Below, piece by piece: positions 36,524-45,470 of a DNA stretch of 64,000 nucleotides. A program made the translations under genes and the position numbers. The notes beneath the pieces are model-generated. The model did not search any database. It was not told the origin of the DNA and saw nothing but the letters and a program-made list of their open reading frames with translations. How positions within the stretch are numbered: position 1 is the stretch's first letter; every line of letters starts with the position of its first letter. The DNA is from JBBROS01 sp038229135 (GTDB lineage: Bacteria; Pseudomonadota; Alphaproteobacteria; Acetobacterales; Acetobacteraceae), in contig JBBROS010000002.1 of the NCBI GenBank assembly GCA_038229135.1, forward strand, positions 1-64,000, written 5' to 3'.

Positions 36524-37291
36524 ATGCTCAAGCTGCGCGTCATCCCTTGCCTGGACGTGAAGGACGGACGCGTCGTGAAGGGCGTGAACTTCGTGAGCCT
36601 GCGGGATGCCGGGGACCCGGTGGAGCAAGCGGCCGTGTATGACGCGGCCGGCGCCGACGAACTCACCTTCCTGGACATCACCGCCAGCCACGAGAACCGG
36701 GACACCATCCTGGACGTGGTCAGCCGCACCGCCGAGCGCGTGTTCCTGCCCCTCACGGTGGGCGGAGGCGTGCGCACCACCGAGGACATGCGCCGCCTGC
36801 TGCTGGCAGGTGCGGACAAGTGCAGCATGAACTCCGCCGCCGTCGCCCGCCCGGCGCTGGTCGCAGAGGCCGCGCGCAAGTTCGGCAGCCAATGTGTGGT
36901 CGTGGCCGTCGACGCACGGCGCCAGGGCGACCATTGGGAGGTCTTCACCCATGGCGGCCGCACCGGCACCGGGCGGGACGCGGTGGCCTGGTGCAGCGAG
37001 GTGGAGGCGCTCGGAGCCGGCGAGATCCTGCTGACCAGCATGGACCGGGACGGCACCGGCAGCGGCTTCGACCTAGATCTCCTCCGGGCCGTGTGCAGCG
37101 CCGTTCGGCTGCCCGTGGTGGCCTCGGGCGGCGTCGGCTCACTGGCGCACTTCGCCGAGGGCGCGCGGGCCGGGGCCACGGGCCTGCTGGCCGCGAGCGT
37201 GTTCCATTTCGGCACGTTCACCGTCGCCCAGGTCAAGGCAGCGCTGGCCGCCGAGGGCCTGCCGGTGCGTCCCATGGCGAAGGCAGCATGA
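36524..37291 (+). CDS. hisF: Imidazole glycerol phosphate synthase, cyclase subunit
   Basis: HisF joins ammonia from HisH with PRFAR to give imidazole glycerol phosphate and AICAR. The 255-residue barrel has the catalytic pair Asp11 (PCLDVKDG) and Asp130 (VAVDARRQG) exactly placed, and the phosphate loops GGGVRT and ASGGVGS. It overlaps hisE by four bases. Confidence 0.98.
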   Translation: MLKLRVIPCLDVKDGRVVKGVNFVSLRDAGDPVEQAAVYDAAGADELTFLDITASHENRDTILDVVSRTAERVFLPLTVGGGVRTTEDMRRLLLAGADKCSMNSAAVARPALVAEAARKFGSQCVVVAVDARRQGDHWEVFTHGGRTGTGRDAVAWCSEVEALGAGEILLTSMDRDGTGSGFDLDLLRAVCSAVRLPVVASGGVGSLAHFAEGARAGATGLLAASVFHFGTFTVAQVKAALAAEGLPVRPMAKAA

Positions 37292-37716
37292 AGAAACCGA
37301 AAGCAACCACCGACACAGCCCCGAAGGCCCGCGTGAGGAAGTCGGCGCCGCCAACCACGGCGGTCGAGCCACCCGAGACCGCCATCGTGCTCGACCGGCT
37401 GCACGCGACCATCATGCAGCGCCGCACCGCCGATCCGGCCCGCAGCCATTCCGCCCGGCTCCTGTCCCGCGGCCGGGCCAAGGTGGCGCAGAAATTCGGC
37501 GAGGAAGCCGTCGAGTGCCTCATCGAGGGCGCCGGCGGCACGGCCGCGGCCCTCGTGGCCGAGAGTGCGGACGTGCTCTACCACCTGCTCGTCATGTGGG
37601 TGTCGAACGGCATCGACCCGGCGCTAGTATGGGCCGAGCTGCATCGGCGCGAGGGCGTGAGCGGGGTTGCCGAAAAGGCATCCCGCGCCCTTCAGGGCAC
37701 CACGAAGATCCCCTGA
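37288..37716 (+). CDS. hisE: Phosphoribosyl-ATP pyrophosphatase
   Basis: HisE removes pyrophosphate from phosphoribosyl-ATP, the second histidine step. The 142-residue protein has a basic Lys/Pro/Thr-rich N-terminal extension of about 30 residues that is not part of the fold, then the MazG-like helices with KFGEEAVECLIEG and ESADVLYHLLVMW carrying the Mg-binding acidic residues. It is monofunctional and ends this his cluster; hisI, hisG, hisD and hisC are not here. Confidence 0.96.
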   Translation: MKKPKATTDTAPKARVRKSAPPTTAVEPPETAIVLDRLHATIMQRRTADPARSHSARLLSRGRAKVAQKFGEEAVECLIEGAGGTAAALVAESADVLYHLLVMWVSNGIDPALVWAELHRREGVSGVAEKASRALQGTTKIP

Positions 37717-37745
37717 GCGCCCGCTCCCGCTTCCGTCGACCCGGC

Positions 37746-38498
37746 CTAGAGGCTGGAGCGGCGACGCACCAGCATGGCCGCACCCGCGCCGAGCCCGAGC
37801 AGCGCCAGGCTGACCGGCTCGGGGACCTTGAACGCCTTGTCCGAACCCGTCACGGCCGCATACTCGAACGACACCACGCCGCTCGAGAACTGGATCGACT
37901 TGAACGTCGTGTCCCGGTTCACGGTCACATACGCGCTGCCGCCCGGCCCCTGGAAGCCGTTGCCCACGAACCCGCTCGCCGCTGCCTGCACCATCGCCCC
38001 GGTCAGGTTGTCGGCGCCGAACTCCGACACGGCGTCGTTGAAGAACACGACGTTGTTCTGCGCGTCGATGGAGCCCCAGAGCAGCGCGATCGCCGTCTGC
38101 GGCGTGTTGAAGGTGATCGTGATGGTGGAGCCGCTGCCACCGGTGGAGAAGTAATTGCCCGACTTGGCCGGGTCGCTCGTAGGCGCACTGCCGAGGTTGC
38201 CGACCAGATACTGCGCGGCCCCGCCCGACACCCCGGCCACCGGAATGGCGTGCAGCCCGGACGCTGCACCCTGCACCACACCCTGGTCGGCGGCGACGCT
38301 GCCGAACACCACCTTGTAGGTCGGCGTCGTGATCGTCGTCTGCGACGGCGTGCCGAGCGCCGTCAGATCGACCGCGGTCAGCACGGCGCCAGGGGCCGCC
38401 GTCGGCGTCGTCGTGCTGGCAGCCACGATCAGCCCCGCCTGCGCTGCGGGAGCAACCAGGGTGAACACCGTCGCGAGAGTGGCCAGACGAGCGGACAT
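37746..38498 (-). CDS. PEP-CTERM surface protein
   Basis: A 250-residue secreted protein with a signal peptide (cleavage after AQA near residue 21), a Ser/Thr/Gly-rich beta region and the C-terminal sorting signal VPEPVSLALLGLG, a short hydrophobic span and RRR. It resembles exosortase-dependent surface proteins of the Npun_F0296 type. Likely located in the outer envelope or matrix. It has no enzymatic motif I recognise. It converges on hisE with a 29-base gap. Confidence 0.87.
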   Translation of the reverse strand: MSARLATLATVFTLVAPAAQAGLIVAASTTTPTAAPGAVLTAVDLTALGTPSQTTITTPTYKVVFGSVAADQGVVQGAASGLHAIPVAGVSGGAAQYLVGNLGSAPTSDPAKSGNYFSTGGSGSTITITFNTPQTAIALLWGSIDAQNNVVFFNDAVSEFGADNLTGAMVQAAASGFVGNGFQGPGGSAYVTVNRDTTFKSIQFSSGVVSFEYAAVTGSDKAFKVPEPVSLALLGLGAGAAMLVRRRSSL

Positions 38499-38575
38499 GA
38501 GAACTCCGAGGGCGCCGGTGGTTGGCGTTGCCTACGAATAACGCATCGTTCACGGTCCAACAAAGGGGCACGCTG

Positions 38576-40318
38576 TCAGGTTTTGTCCGACGGCGCCCGC
38601 CCGATCATGAACCCGAAATCGCAACCCTCATCCGCCTGCAGCACCTCGGCGTCGAACAGCCGCGCATAGCCCCGGGCCGGCCCTGGCCGCTTCGGGCGCG
38701 CGTCGAACGCACGCTGCCGCTCGGCCAGGATCGTGTCGTCCACCAACAGCTCGATCCGCCGCCCGGGCACGTCGAGCCGGATCTGGTCTCCCGTCTGCAC
38801 CAGCGCGAGCGGGCCGCCCGCTGCGGATTCCGGCGTGATGTGCAGCACGATCGTGCCGAACGCCGTGCCGCTCATCCGCGCGTCCGAGATCCGCACCATG
38901 TCCTTCACCCCCGCGCGCGCGAGCTTCTTCGGAATGGGCAGGTATCCCGCCTCCGGCATCCCGGGCGCCCCTCGCGGCCCGGTGTTGCGCAGCACGAGCA
39001 CGTCGTCCGCTGCAACCTCGAGCGCGTCGGTGTCGATCCGCGCCGCCATGTCCGCCACGTCCTCGAACACCACGGCACGCCCGGTGTGCTGCATCAGCGC
39101 CGGGCTGGCGGCGGCGTGCTTGATGAGGGCGCCGCGCGGCGCGAGGTTGCCGTGCAGCACGGCCATGGACCCCTCGGGCCGGATCGGGTCCTGCCGGGTC
39201 CGCACCACGGTCTGCCCCGGCACGTCCTCGGCCGCCGCCGCGCGGTCGGCCAGCGTGCCGCCCTCCACCATGGGGGTGCTGCCGTCCACCAGGTCCCCGA
39301 GCTGGGCCACCAGGCGCGGCACGCCACCCGCGTGGTGGAAGTGCTCCATGTAGTGGTCGCCGGAGGGCTTGAGGTCCACGAGAACGGGCACCGTCCGGCT
39401 GAGCGCATCGAGCGTGCCCAGCGTGAACCCGTGCGGCGAGCGGCCTGCCATCGCGGCCAGGTGGATCACCCCGTTCGTGGATCCCCCGATCGCCTGCATC
39501 ACGGCCGCGGCGTTGCCGATGCTGGCGGGCGTCATCAGCGCCGACGGCTTCGGCCCGCCCTCCACCGCCAGCCGTGCCGCCACCCGCCCGCTCTCTTCCG
39601 CGATCCGGATGCGCTCGGCATGCGGCGCCGGGCAGGTGGCGGACATGGGAAGGGAAAACCCCATCGCCTCGATCATGCAGGCCATGGTGCTCGCCGTGCC
39701 CATCACCATGCAGGTGCCCACGCTGGGGGCCAGCCGGGCGTTCACCCGCTCGATCTCGGCCGCATCCATCTGCCCGGCCCGGTGCAGCCCCCACAGCCGC
39801 CGGCAATCGGTGCAGGCGCCCAGCACCTCGCCCCGGTGATGCCCCACCACCATGGGGCCCACGGGCACCACGATCGTCGGCAGGTCCACGCTGATGGCGG
39901 CCATCAGCTGCGCCGGCAGCGTCTTGTCGCAGCCGCCGATCAGGATCACCGCATCCATGGGCTGCGCGCGGATCATCTCCTCCGTGTCCATCGCCATCAG
40001 GTTGCGCAGATACATCGAGGTGGGATGGGCGAAGCTCTCGTGGATGCTGATGGTGGGGAACACCATGGGCATGGCGCCCGCGAGCATCACGCCGCGCTTT
40101 GCCGCCTCGATCAGCTGCGGCGCATTGCCGTGGCAGGGGTTGTAGTCGCTGGCGGTGTTGGTGATGCCGACGATGGGCCGGTCCAGCGCGTCGTCCGAAT
40201 AGCCGGCCGCCTTGATGAACGCCTTGCGAAGGAACAGCGCGAACCCGTCGTCGCCGTAGGAGGTCAGCCCCTTCCGCAGGCCGCGCGCCCCCGGCTTGCC
40301 ATTCGTGCCGTCGCTCAT
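38576..40318 (-). CDS. IlvD/Edd-family Fe-S dehydratase (sugar-acid type likely)
   Basis: A 580-residue dehydratase. Cluster cysteines are in NPCHGNAP, GGCDKTLPA and SVGTCMVMGTASTM. The last motif, with GTASTM in place of the TANTM of dihydroxy-acid dehydratases, is closer to the L-arabonate and other sugar-acid dehydratases, so it is probably not the valine/isoleucine enzyme. The start at 40318 has a strong GGGGAGGA upstream. No sugar-catabolic neighbours are present; the exact substrate is open. Confidence 0.9.
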   Translation of the reverse strand: MSDGTNGKPGARGLRKGLTSYGDDGFALFLRKAFIKAAGYSDDALDRPIVGITNTASDYNPCHGNAPQLIEAAKRGVMLAGAMPMVFPTISIHESFAHPTSMYLRNLMAMDTEEMIRAQPMDAVILIGGCDKTLPAQLMAAISVDLPTIVVPVGPMVVGHHRGEVLGACTDCRRLWGLHRAGQMDAAEIERVNARLAPSVGTCMVMGTASTMACMIEAMGFSLPMSATCPAPHAERIRIAEESGRVAARLAVEGGPKPSALMTPASIGNAAAVMQAIGGSTNGVIHLAAMAGRSPHGFTLGTLDALSRTVPVLVDLKPSGDHYMEHFHHAGGVPRLVAQLGDLVDGSTPMVEGGTLADRAAAAEDVPGQTVVRTRQDPIRPEGSMAVLHGNLAPRGALIKHAAASPALMQHTGRAVVFEDVADMAARIDTDALEVAADDVLVLRNTGPRGAPGMPEAGYLPIPKKLARAGVKDMVRISDARMSGTAFGTIVLHITPESAAGGPLALVQTGDQIRLDVPGRRIELLVDDTILAERQRAFDARPKRPGPARGYARLFDAEVLQADEGCDFGFMIGRAPSDKT

Positions 40319-40351
40319 CTGCGTCCTCCCCTGCACCGGCGGCGGGGGGCA

Positions 40352-40433
40352 TGCGGGCGGTCGGAGTCGAACCGACACTCCTTGCGGAACCGGATTTTGA
40401 GTCCGGCGCGTCTCCCAATTCCACCACGCCCGC
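40352..40433 (-). tRNA. tRNA-Leu (anticodon CAA)
   Basis: The minus strand folds as a class II tRNA: acceptor stem GCGGGCG with CGCCCGC, anticodon stem CCGGA/TCCGG with loop CTCAAAA (anticodon CAA, reading UUG), a long variable arm, and TpsiC stem-loop with GGTTCGA. The 3' CCA is not encoded. Confidence 0.96.
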
Positions 40434-40543
40434 GCGGCGTCCCGTCCGTTGTCGCGCAAAGCCGTGGGGGGAGGCAAGAGGGCGCGTGTCGAAAGGGATT
40501 TGCGCCACCGCGCCGGTAGGGCTATACGGACGCCCCGCGGTGA

Positions 40544-40619
40544 TCCCTGATAGCTCAGCTGGTAGAGCAAGCGACTGTTAATCGCTCGGTCGTAGGTTCG
40601 AGTCCTACTCAGGGAGCCA
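40544..40619 (+). tRNA. tRNA-Asn (anticodon GUU)
   Basis: A class I tRNA: acceptor TCCCTGA with TCAGGGA, D arm with AGCTCAGCTGGTAGAGC, anticodon loop CTGTTAA (anticodon GUU) and TpsiC loop GGTTCGAGTCC. The CCA end is encoded at 40617-40619, unlike the neighbouring tRNA-Leu. Confidence 0.97.
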
Positions 40620-40754
40620 ATCTCGCCGGCCCACTTCCCATCATCATTCGCCAGCTTTCCCTCGCACGACAGCCGTTAGGCCCGTCGCCGCGCGCTGAGT
40701 AGTTGTGCGTTTGCATTGCCGTTTACGTAAAGGTGCCATCGCTCCCTTCGTCGG

Positions 40755-40784
40755 TTGACGTGAGCGTACAACGCGCGTCATAAA
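40755..40784 (+). promoter_or_regulatory. Candidate promoter for the FadL gene
   Basis: TTGACG at 40755-40760 and CATAAA at 40779-40784, with an 18-base spacer, resemble sigma-70 elements 55 bases before the FadL start. The 219-base gap 40620-40838 holds no gene I can support. Confidence 0.45.
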
Positions 40785-40838
40785 AGTGAGATGAACGAAA
40801 CAGGTCCGCACTGAACGGGCCGTGAGGGAGAGAACGGA

Positions 40839-42134
40839 ATGGCACGTCGCGCTCTGGTTATCGCTTGTCTGGTGGGTTCGTGCGCGGCGTTCGGCGCCGC
40901 GGGACAGGCGCGGGCCGCCGCCTTCCAGCTCAAGGAAGACAGCGCCGTCGGCCTCGGCACTGCGTTCGCGGGCGCCTCGTCGGCCGCCAACACGCCTTCG
41001 ACCGTATTCGACAACCCGGCCGGCATGACGCAGCTGCCGGGACTGCAGATCCAGCTCGGCTCGTCCGTCATCGTGCCCTCCTTCACCTTCAGCGGGTCCT
41101 CCCGCAACGCCTTCGGGCAGCCGAACTCCGGCTTCGACAGCCGTGACGGCGGCAACGCGGCGCTCGTCCCGCACGCCTTCGTCACCTACAAGGTGGGGGA
41201 CCTCTCGATCGGCCTCGGCCTCACCTCCCCCTACGGCCTAGCCACAACCTACGGCCCCAACTTCGTTGGTCGCTTCCAGGCGGACAAGACCGAGCTCAAG
41301 ACGCTCAACATCAACCCGTCGATCGCCTACCAGGTGCTGCCGTGGCTGTCGCTCGGTGCCGGTTTCTCCGCGCAATACGGCCGGGCCGAGTTCACGAGCG
41401 CCCTCAACAGCCGCACCCTCGGCTTCCAGGCTACCGGATTGCAGCTGCCCCTCTCGGACGGCTATTTCCGCCTGCGTGGCGACGACTGGGCGTTCGGGTG
41501 GAACGTCGGCGCACTCATCCAGCCCGGGCCGCAAACCAATATCGGCCTCGCCTACCGCAGCCGCGTCCAGCAGGAGTTCAAGGGCACGGCCGACTTCATC
41601 GTGCCCGCGCCGCTCAACGCGAGCCCGCGTTTCCGCAACTCGGGCGGCTCGGCCAAGCTCGTCCTGCCGGATACGGCGACGATCAGCATCACCCAGGGCC
41701 TCGGCCAGGCGTGGACGCTGTACGGCGAGGTCACCTGGACCAACTGGTCGCAGTTCAAGAACCTCAACGCCTTCCGCGACGACGGGACGCTGCTCAGCTC
41801 CACGCCGCAGCGCTACGACAACAGCTACTTCGCCTCGCTCGGCGCCAGCTACAAGGTGAACGAGGACCTCACGCTCCGTGGCGGCACGGCGTTCGACAAG
41901 AGCCCGGTCAGCAACGCCTACCGCACCGCCCGCGTGCCGGACCAGGACCGGGTGTGGCTCGCCGCCGGCATCAGCTACCAGATCCTTCCCGGCACCGTGC
42001 TCGACGTCGGCTACGCCCATATCTTCGTGAAGGACGCCCGTATCCGCGAAGTGTCCGCCGCAGGGGACGTGCTGACGGGCAACTACAAGAACAGCGTCGA
42101 CATCGTGTCGGTCGGCACGCGCCTGAAGTTCTAG
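40839..42134 (+). CDS. fadL: FadL/OMPP1-type outer-membrane transporter
   Basis: A 431-residue outer-membrane beta-barrel for long-chain fatty acids or other hydrophobic compounds. A signal peptide ends near ARA (residue 26). The mature N terminus AAFQLKEDSAVGLGTAFAG and NPAGMTQLPG near 60 are FadL hallmarks, and the chain ends in Phe, the outer-membrane sorting residue. An acyl-CoA ligase gene follows after three bases, so uptake and activation are linked. Confidence 0.94.
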   Translation: MARRALVIACLVGSCAAFGAAGQARAAAFQLKEDSAVGLGTAFAGASSAANTPSTVFDNPAGMTQLPGLQIQLGSSVIVPSFTFSGSSRNAFGQPNSGFDSRDGGNAALVPHAFVTYKVGDLSIGLGLTSPYGLATTYGPNFVGRFQADKTELKTLNINPSIAYQVLPWLSLGAGFSAQYGRAEFTSALNSRTLGFQATGLQLPLSDGYFRLRGDDWAFGWNVGALIQPGPQTNIGLAYRSRVQQEFKGTADFIVPAPLNASPRFRNSGGSAKLVLPDTATISITQGLGQAWTLYGEVTWTNWSQFKNLNAFRDDGTLLSSTPQRYDNSYFASLGASYKVNEDLTLRGGTAFDKSPVSNAYRTARVPDQDRVWLAAGISYQILPGTVLDVGYAHIFVKDARIREVSAAGDVLTGNYKNSVDIVSVGTRLKF

Positions 42135-42137
42135 GCC

Positions 42138-43835
42138 ATGGTGTCTGGGCCGACACCCCCGTCGTCGCGACCTTGGCTGGACCATTACCCCAAGGGGGTC
42201 GACTGGCACGAACCCGTGCCCGTCGGCCCCCTTCATTCGTTGCTGGACGAGGCGGCGCGGGACTTCGGTGCGCGCCCGGCCTGGGACTTCCTCGGCGCCC
42301 GCGCGACCTGGGCCGAGGCCGCCCAAGGGGCGCAGCGGGTCGCGGCCGGGCTGCAGCGCATGGGGCTGAAGAAGGGCGACCGGCTCGGCCTGTTGCTGCC
42401 CAACTGCCCTGCCTACCCACTTCTGTTCTTCGGGGCGCTGGCGGCCGGGCTGACGGTGGTGAATTTCAACCCGCTCTACGTCCCCCGCGAGCTCGAGGCG
42501 CAGGCGAGGGACGCGGATCTCGCTGCCATGGCCACCCTCGATCTGGTCGCCACCTACCCGAAGGCGCGCACGCTGCTCGACCAGGGGGTGGTGCCGCGCC
42601 TGATCGTGGCGGATTTTGCTGTCATGCTGCCGCCCGGAAAGCGCGCGCTGTTCCGCCTTCTGAAACGCAAGGACGTGGCCAAGGTCGGGCAGGACGCCCG
42701 GCACGTGCCGTTTTCCAGCCTGATGGCGCCCGGCACCCCCGCCCCGGTCACCATCGACCCCCACACGGACGTGGCCGTGCTGCAATACACCGGCGGCACC
42801 TCCGGCGTGCCGAAGGGCGCCATGCTCAGCCACGCGAACCTGTATGCCAACGCCGTCCAGGGTGTCCGTTGGTTCAACGGCACCCGTCCGGGGCAGGAGC
42901 GCACCCTGGCCGCCCTGCCCTTCTTCCACGTGTTCGCCATGACGACCGTGCTGCTCTTCGCCGTGCGCGCCGCCGCCGAGATGGTCCTCATGCCGCGGTT
43001 CGAGCTGAAGCAGGCCATCGGCCTCATCGCCCGCAAGAAGCCCACCTTCATGCCGGGCGTGCCCACCATGTTCAACGCCATGGCCAATTACGAAGGCGCT
43101 GCGGACCTCACGAGCATCCGCTTCTGCATCAGCGGCGGCGCCCCGCTGCCGCCCGAGGTGAAGGCCCGCTTCGAGGCGCGCACCGGCTGCGTGGTGGTGG
43201 AGGGCTACGGCCTGACCGAGACCAGCCCCTGCGTGATCTGCAACCCGCCGGGCGGCCTGAACAAGACCGGATCCATCGGCCTGCCCATGACTCAGACGGA
43301 GGTGGAGCTGCGGGATCCGGCGGACCCGATGCGCTCGGTCCCGTTGGGCGAGCGGGGCGAGGTCTGCCTGCGCGGCCCGCAGATCATGCTCGGCTACTGG
43401 AACCGGCCCGATGAGAGTGCCCAGTGTTTCACGCCGGACGGCTACTTCCGCACCGCCGACATCGGGGTCATGGACACGGACGGGTACGTTTTCATCGTCG
43501 ATCGCATCAAGGACCTCATCCTGGCAGGCGGTTACAACGTCTATCCACGCATCGTGGAGGATGCGATCTACCAGCATCCCGCGGTGCTCGAGACGACCGT
43601 GATCGGCGTGCCGGACTCCTACCGCGGCGAGACGGTCAAGGCCTTCGTCGTGCTCCGCCCCGGCGCCACGCTCACGGCCGCGGCCCTCACCACGTTCCTG
43701 AAGGACCACCTCTCGCCGATCGAGATGCCCAAGCGGATCGAGTTCCGCACGAGCCTGCCCAAGACGATGGTGGGCAAGCTCTCGAAAAAGGAGCTTGTTG
43801 CGGAAGAGCGCGAGAAGGCAGCCCGCCCATCTTGA
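42138..43835 (+). CDS. fadD: Long-chain acyl-CoA ligase
   Basis: A 565-residue adenylate-forming enzyme that activates fatty acids to CoA esters. The AMP-binding P-loop is YTGGTSGVPKGA near residues 216-227, the second motif EGYGLTETSP near 354, and the hinge motif DGYFRTADIG with DRIKDLILAGG follow. GKLSKKEL near the end holds the catalytic Lys. It begins three bases after the FadL stop and precedes a MerR regulator and thiolase. Confidence 0.95.
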   Translation: MVSGPTPPSSRPWLDHYPKGVDWHEPVPVGPLHSLLDEAARDFGARPAWDFLGARATWAEAAQGAQRVAAGLQRMGLKKGDRLGLLLPNCPAYPLLFFGALAAGLTVVNFNPLYVPRELEAQARDADLAAMATLDLVATYPKARTLLDQGVVPRLIVADFAVMLPPGKRALFRLLKRKDVAKVGQDARHVPFSSLMAPGTPAPVTIDPHTDVAVLQYTGGTSGVPKGAMLSHANLYANAVQGVRWFNGTRPGQERTLAALPFFHVFAMTTVLLFAVRAAAEMVLMPRFELKQAIGLIARKKPTFMPGVPTMFNAMANYEGAADLTSIRFCISGGAPLPPEVKARFEARTGCVVVEGYGLTETSPCVICNPPGGLNKTGSIGLPMTQTEVELRDPADPMRSVPLGERGEVCLRGPQIMLGYWNRPDESAQCFTPDGYFRTADIGVMDTDGYVFIVDRIKDLILAGGYNVYPRIVEDAIYQHPAVLETTVIGVPDSYRGETVKAFVVLRPGATLTAAALTTFLKDHLSPIEMPKRIEFRTSLPKTMVGKLSKKELVAEEREKAARPS

Positions 43836-43839
43836 TTGA

Positions 43840-44322
43840 ATGGGGGACCGACCTCACGTAAGCGTCAATCAACTGACGGTTGGGGAAATCGTGACGGGAC
43901 TGTTCACCATCGGCGAGCTGGCGGCCGCGTTCTCGTTGAGCCCGCGCGCCATCCGCTTCTATGAGGACCAGGGGCTCATCTCCCCGCAGCGGGCCGGGAC
44001 GCAGCGCATCTACACCAAGCGCGACCGCGCCCGGCTCCAGCTCATCCTCCGCGGCAAGCGCCTCGGCTTTTCGCTGGCCGACATCCGCGAGTTCCTGGAC
44101 CTCTACGACACCGACCGCACGAAGCGCCGCCAGTTCGCCATGACGCTCGAGCGCACGCAGAACCGCATCCGCGAGCTCGAGTTGCAGCTCTCGGACATCA
44201 CGCTGACCTTGGCCGAGCTGCGCGACATGGAGGCCGAGCTGCTGGCCTACATGAAGCAGGCCGCCAACGACACCGACGAAACCAGCATCCAACCGAGCAT
44301 CCAGAAAGGGGCCCAAGCATGA
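43840..44322 (+). CDS. MerR-family transcriptional regulator in the fatty-acid cluster
   Basis: A 160-residue regulator with an N-terminal winged helix-turn-helix (FTIGELAAAFSLSPRAIRFYE), the wing, and a coiled-coil dimerisation region (about residues 95-135). It lacks cysteine metal-binding motifs, so it is the fatty-acid or CoA-ester sensing type rather than a metal sensor, as in LiuR-like regulators; the ligand is inference. GTG at 43891, with GGGGA just upstream, is an alternative start. It overlaps the thiolase gene by four bases. Confidence 0.9.
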   Translation: MGDRPHVSVNQLTVGEIVTGLFTIGELAAAFSLSPRAIRFYEDQGLISPQRAGTQRIYTKRDRARLQLILRGKRLGFSLADIREFLDLYDTDRTKRRQFAMTLERTQNRIRELELQLSDITLTLAELRDMEAELLAYMKQAANDTDETSIQPSIQKGAQA

Positions 44323-45467
44323 GCGCGAGCCAGACCCAAGCCGTCATCGTGGGCTTCGCCCGGTCGCCCTTCACCCCCGCCAACCGCGGCGCGCTCGCCC
44401 GCGTGCGGCCGGACGACCTGATGGCGCAGGTGGTCCGAGCCCTGCTGGAGCGCACGGGCGCAAAGCCCGAGGACATCGAGGACGTCATCATCGGCTGCGC
44501 CTTCCCAGAGGGCGAGCAGGGCTTCAACATCGGCCGCATCGTGGGCTTTCTGGCGGACCTGCCCATCACGGCCGCGGGCACGCAGGTCAACCGCTGGTGC
44601 GGCAGCTCCATGAGCGCCATCCACATGGCGGCCGGCGCCCTCTCGGCCGGCGCCGGCGAGCTGTTCGTGTGCGGCGGCGTGGAGAGCATGAGCCGCGTCC
44701 CCATGCTCGGCTTCAACCCGGTGCTGAACCCCAAGCTCAGCAAGGAGAAGCCGGACAGCTACATCGGCATGGGCATGACCGCCGAGAACCTGGCCGAGCG
44801 CTACCAGATCGACCGCCCGGCGCAGCAGGCCTTCGCGGTCGAGAGCCAGCGCCGCGCGGCGGCCGCGGCGTCCGGCGGACACTTCGCGGACGAGATCGTG
44901 CCGATCATGACCAAGGGCGGCCTGGTCAGCGAGGATGGCTGCATACGTGCGGACACGTCGCAGGAGGCGCTTTCCACGTTGAAGCCCGCGTTCCTCGCCA
45001 CCGGCACGGTCACGGCCGGCACCAGCTCGCCGCTGACGGACGGGGCCGCAGCGGTGCTGGTGTGCAGCGCTGCCTATGCGGAGAAGCACGACCTCAAGGT
45101 GCTGGCGCTCGTAAAGTCCATGGCCGTCGCGGGCTGCGCGCCGGACGTTATGGGCATCGGCCCCGTGCCGGCCGCCCGCAAGGCGCTGGCGCGGGCCGGG
45201 CTCGGGATGGACGCAATCGACCTCGTGGAACTCAACGAGGCCTTCGCCGCCCAGGCGCTGGCGGTCGAGCGGGACCTGATGCTGGACCATGCGAAGGTGA
45301 ACCTGGATGGCGGCGCCATCGCGCTCGGCCATCCGCTGGGGGCCTCGGGTGCCCGCATCACCGGCAAGGCCGCAAGCCTCCTGGCGCGCACCGGCGGCCG
45401 GCACGCGCTCGCCACCATGTGCGTGGGCGGCGGGCAGGGCACGGCCACCATCCTCGAGAGGGCATAG
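44319..45467 (+). CDS. fadA: Acetyl-CoA acyltransferase (3-ketoacyl-CoA thiolase)
   Basis: It cleaves 3-ketoacyl-CoA with CoA, the last step of beta-oxidation. The 382-residue thiolase has the nucleophile Cys near 94 in VNRWCGSSMSAI, the NEAFAAQ motif, GHPLGASGAR with the catalytic His, and the second Cys in CVGGGQGTA. It overlaps the MerR gene and the multifunctional beta-oxidation gene follows after three bases. Confidence 0.96.
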   Translation: MSASQTQAVIVGFARSPFTPANRGALARVRPDDLMAQVVRALLERTGAKPEDIEDVIIGCAFPEGEQGFNIGRIVGFLADLPITAAGTQVNRWCGSSMSAIHMAAGALSAGAGELFVCGGVESMSRVPMLGFNPVLNPKLSKEKPDSYIGMGMTAENLAERYQIDRPAQQAFAVESQRRAAAAASGGHFADEIVPIMTKGGLVSEDGCIRADTSQEALSTLKPAFLATGTVTAGTSSPLTDGAAAVLVCSAAYAEKHDLKVLALVKSMAVAGCAPDVMGIGPVPAARKALARAGLGMDAIDLVELNEAFAAQALAVERDLMLDHAKVNLDGGAIALGHPLGASGARITGKAASLLARTGGRHALATMCVGGGQGTATILERA

Positions 45468-45470
45468 GCC

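Noticed and set aside
40434..40543. Possible mobile-element attachment site between the two tRNA genes
   Set aside because: No integrase, no tRNA 3'-end duplication and no compositional change were seen nearby.
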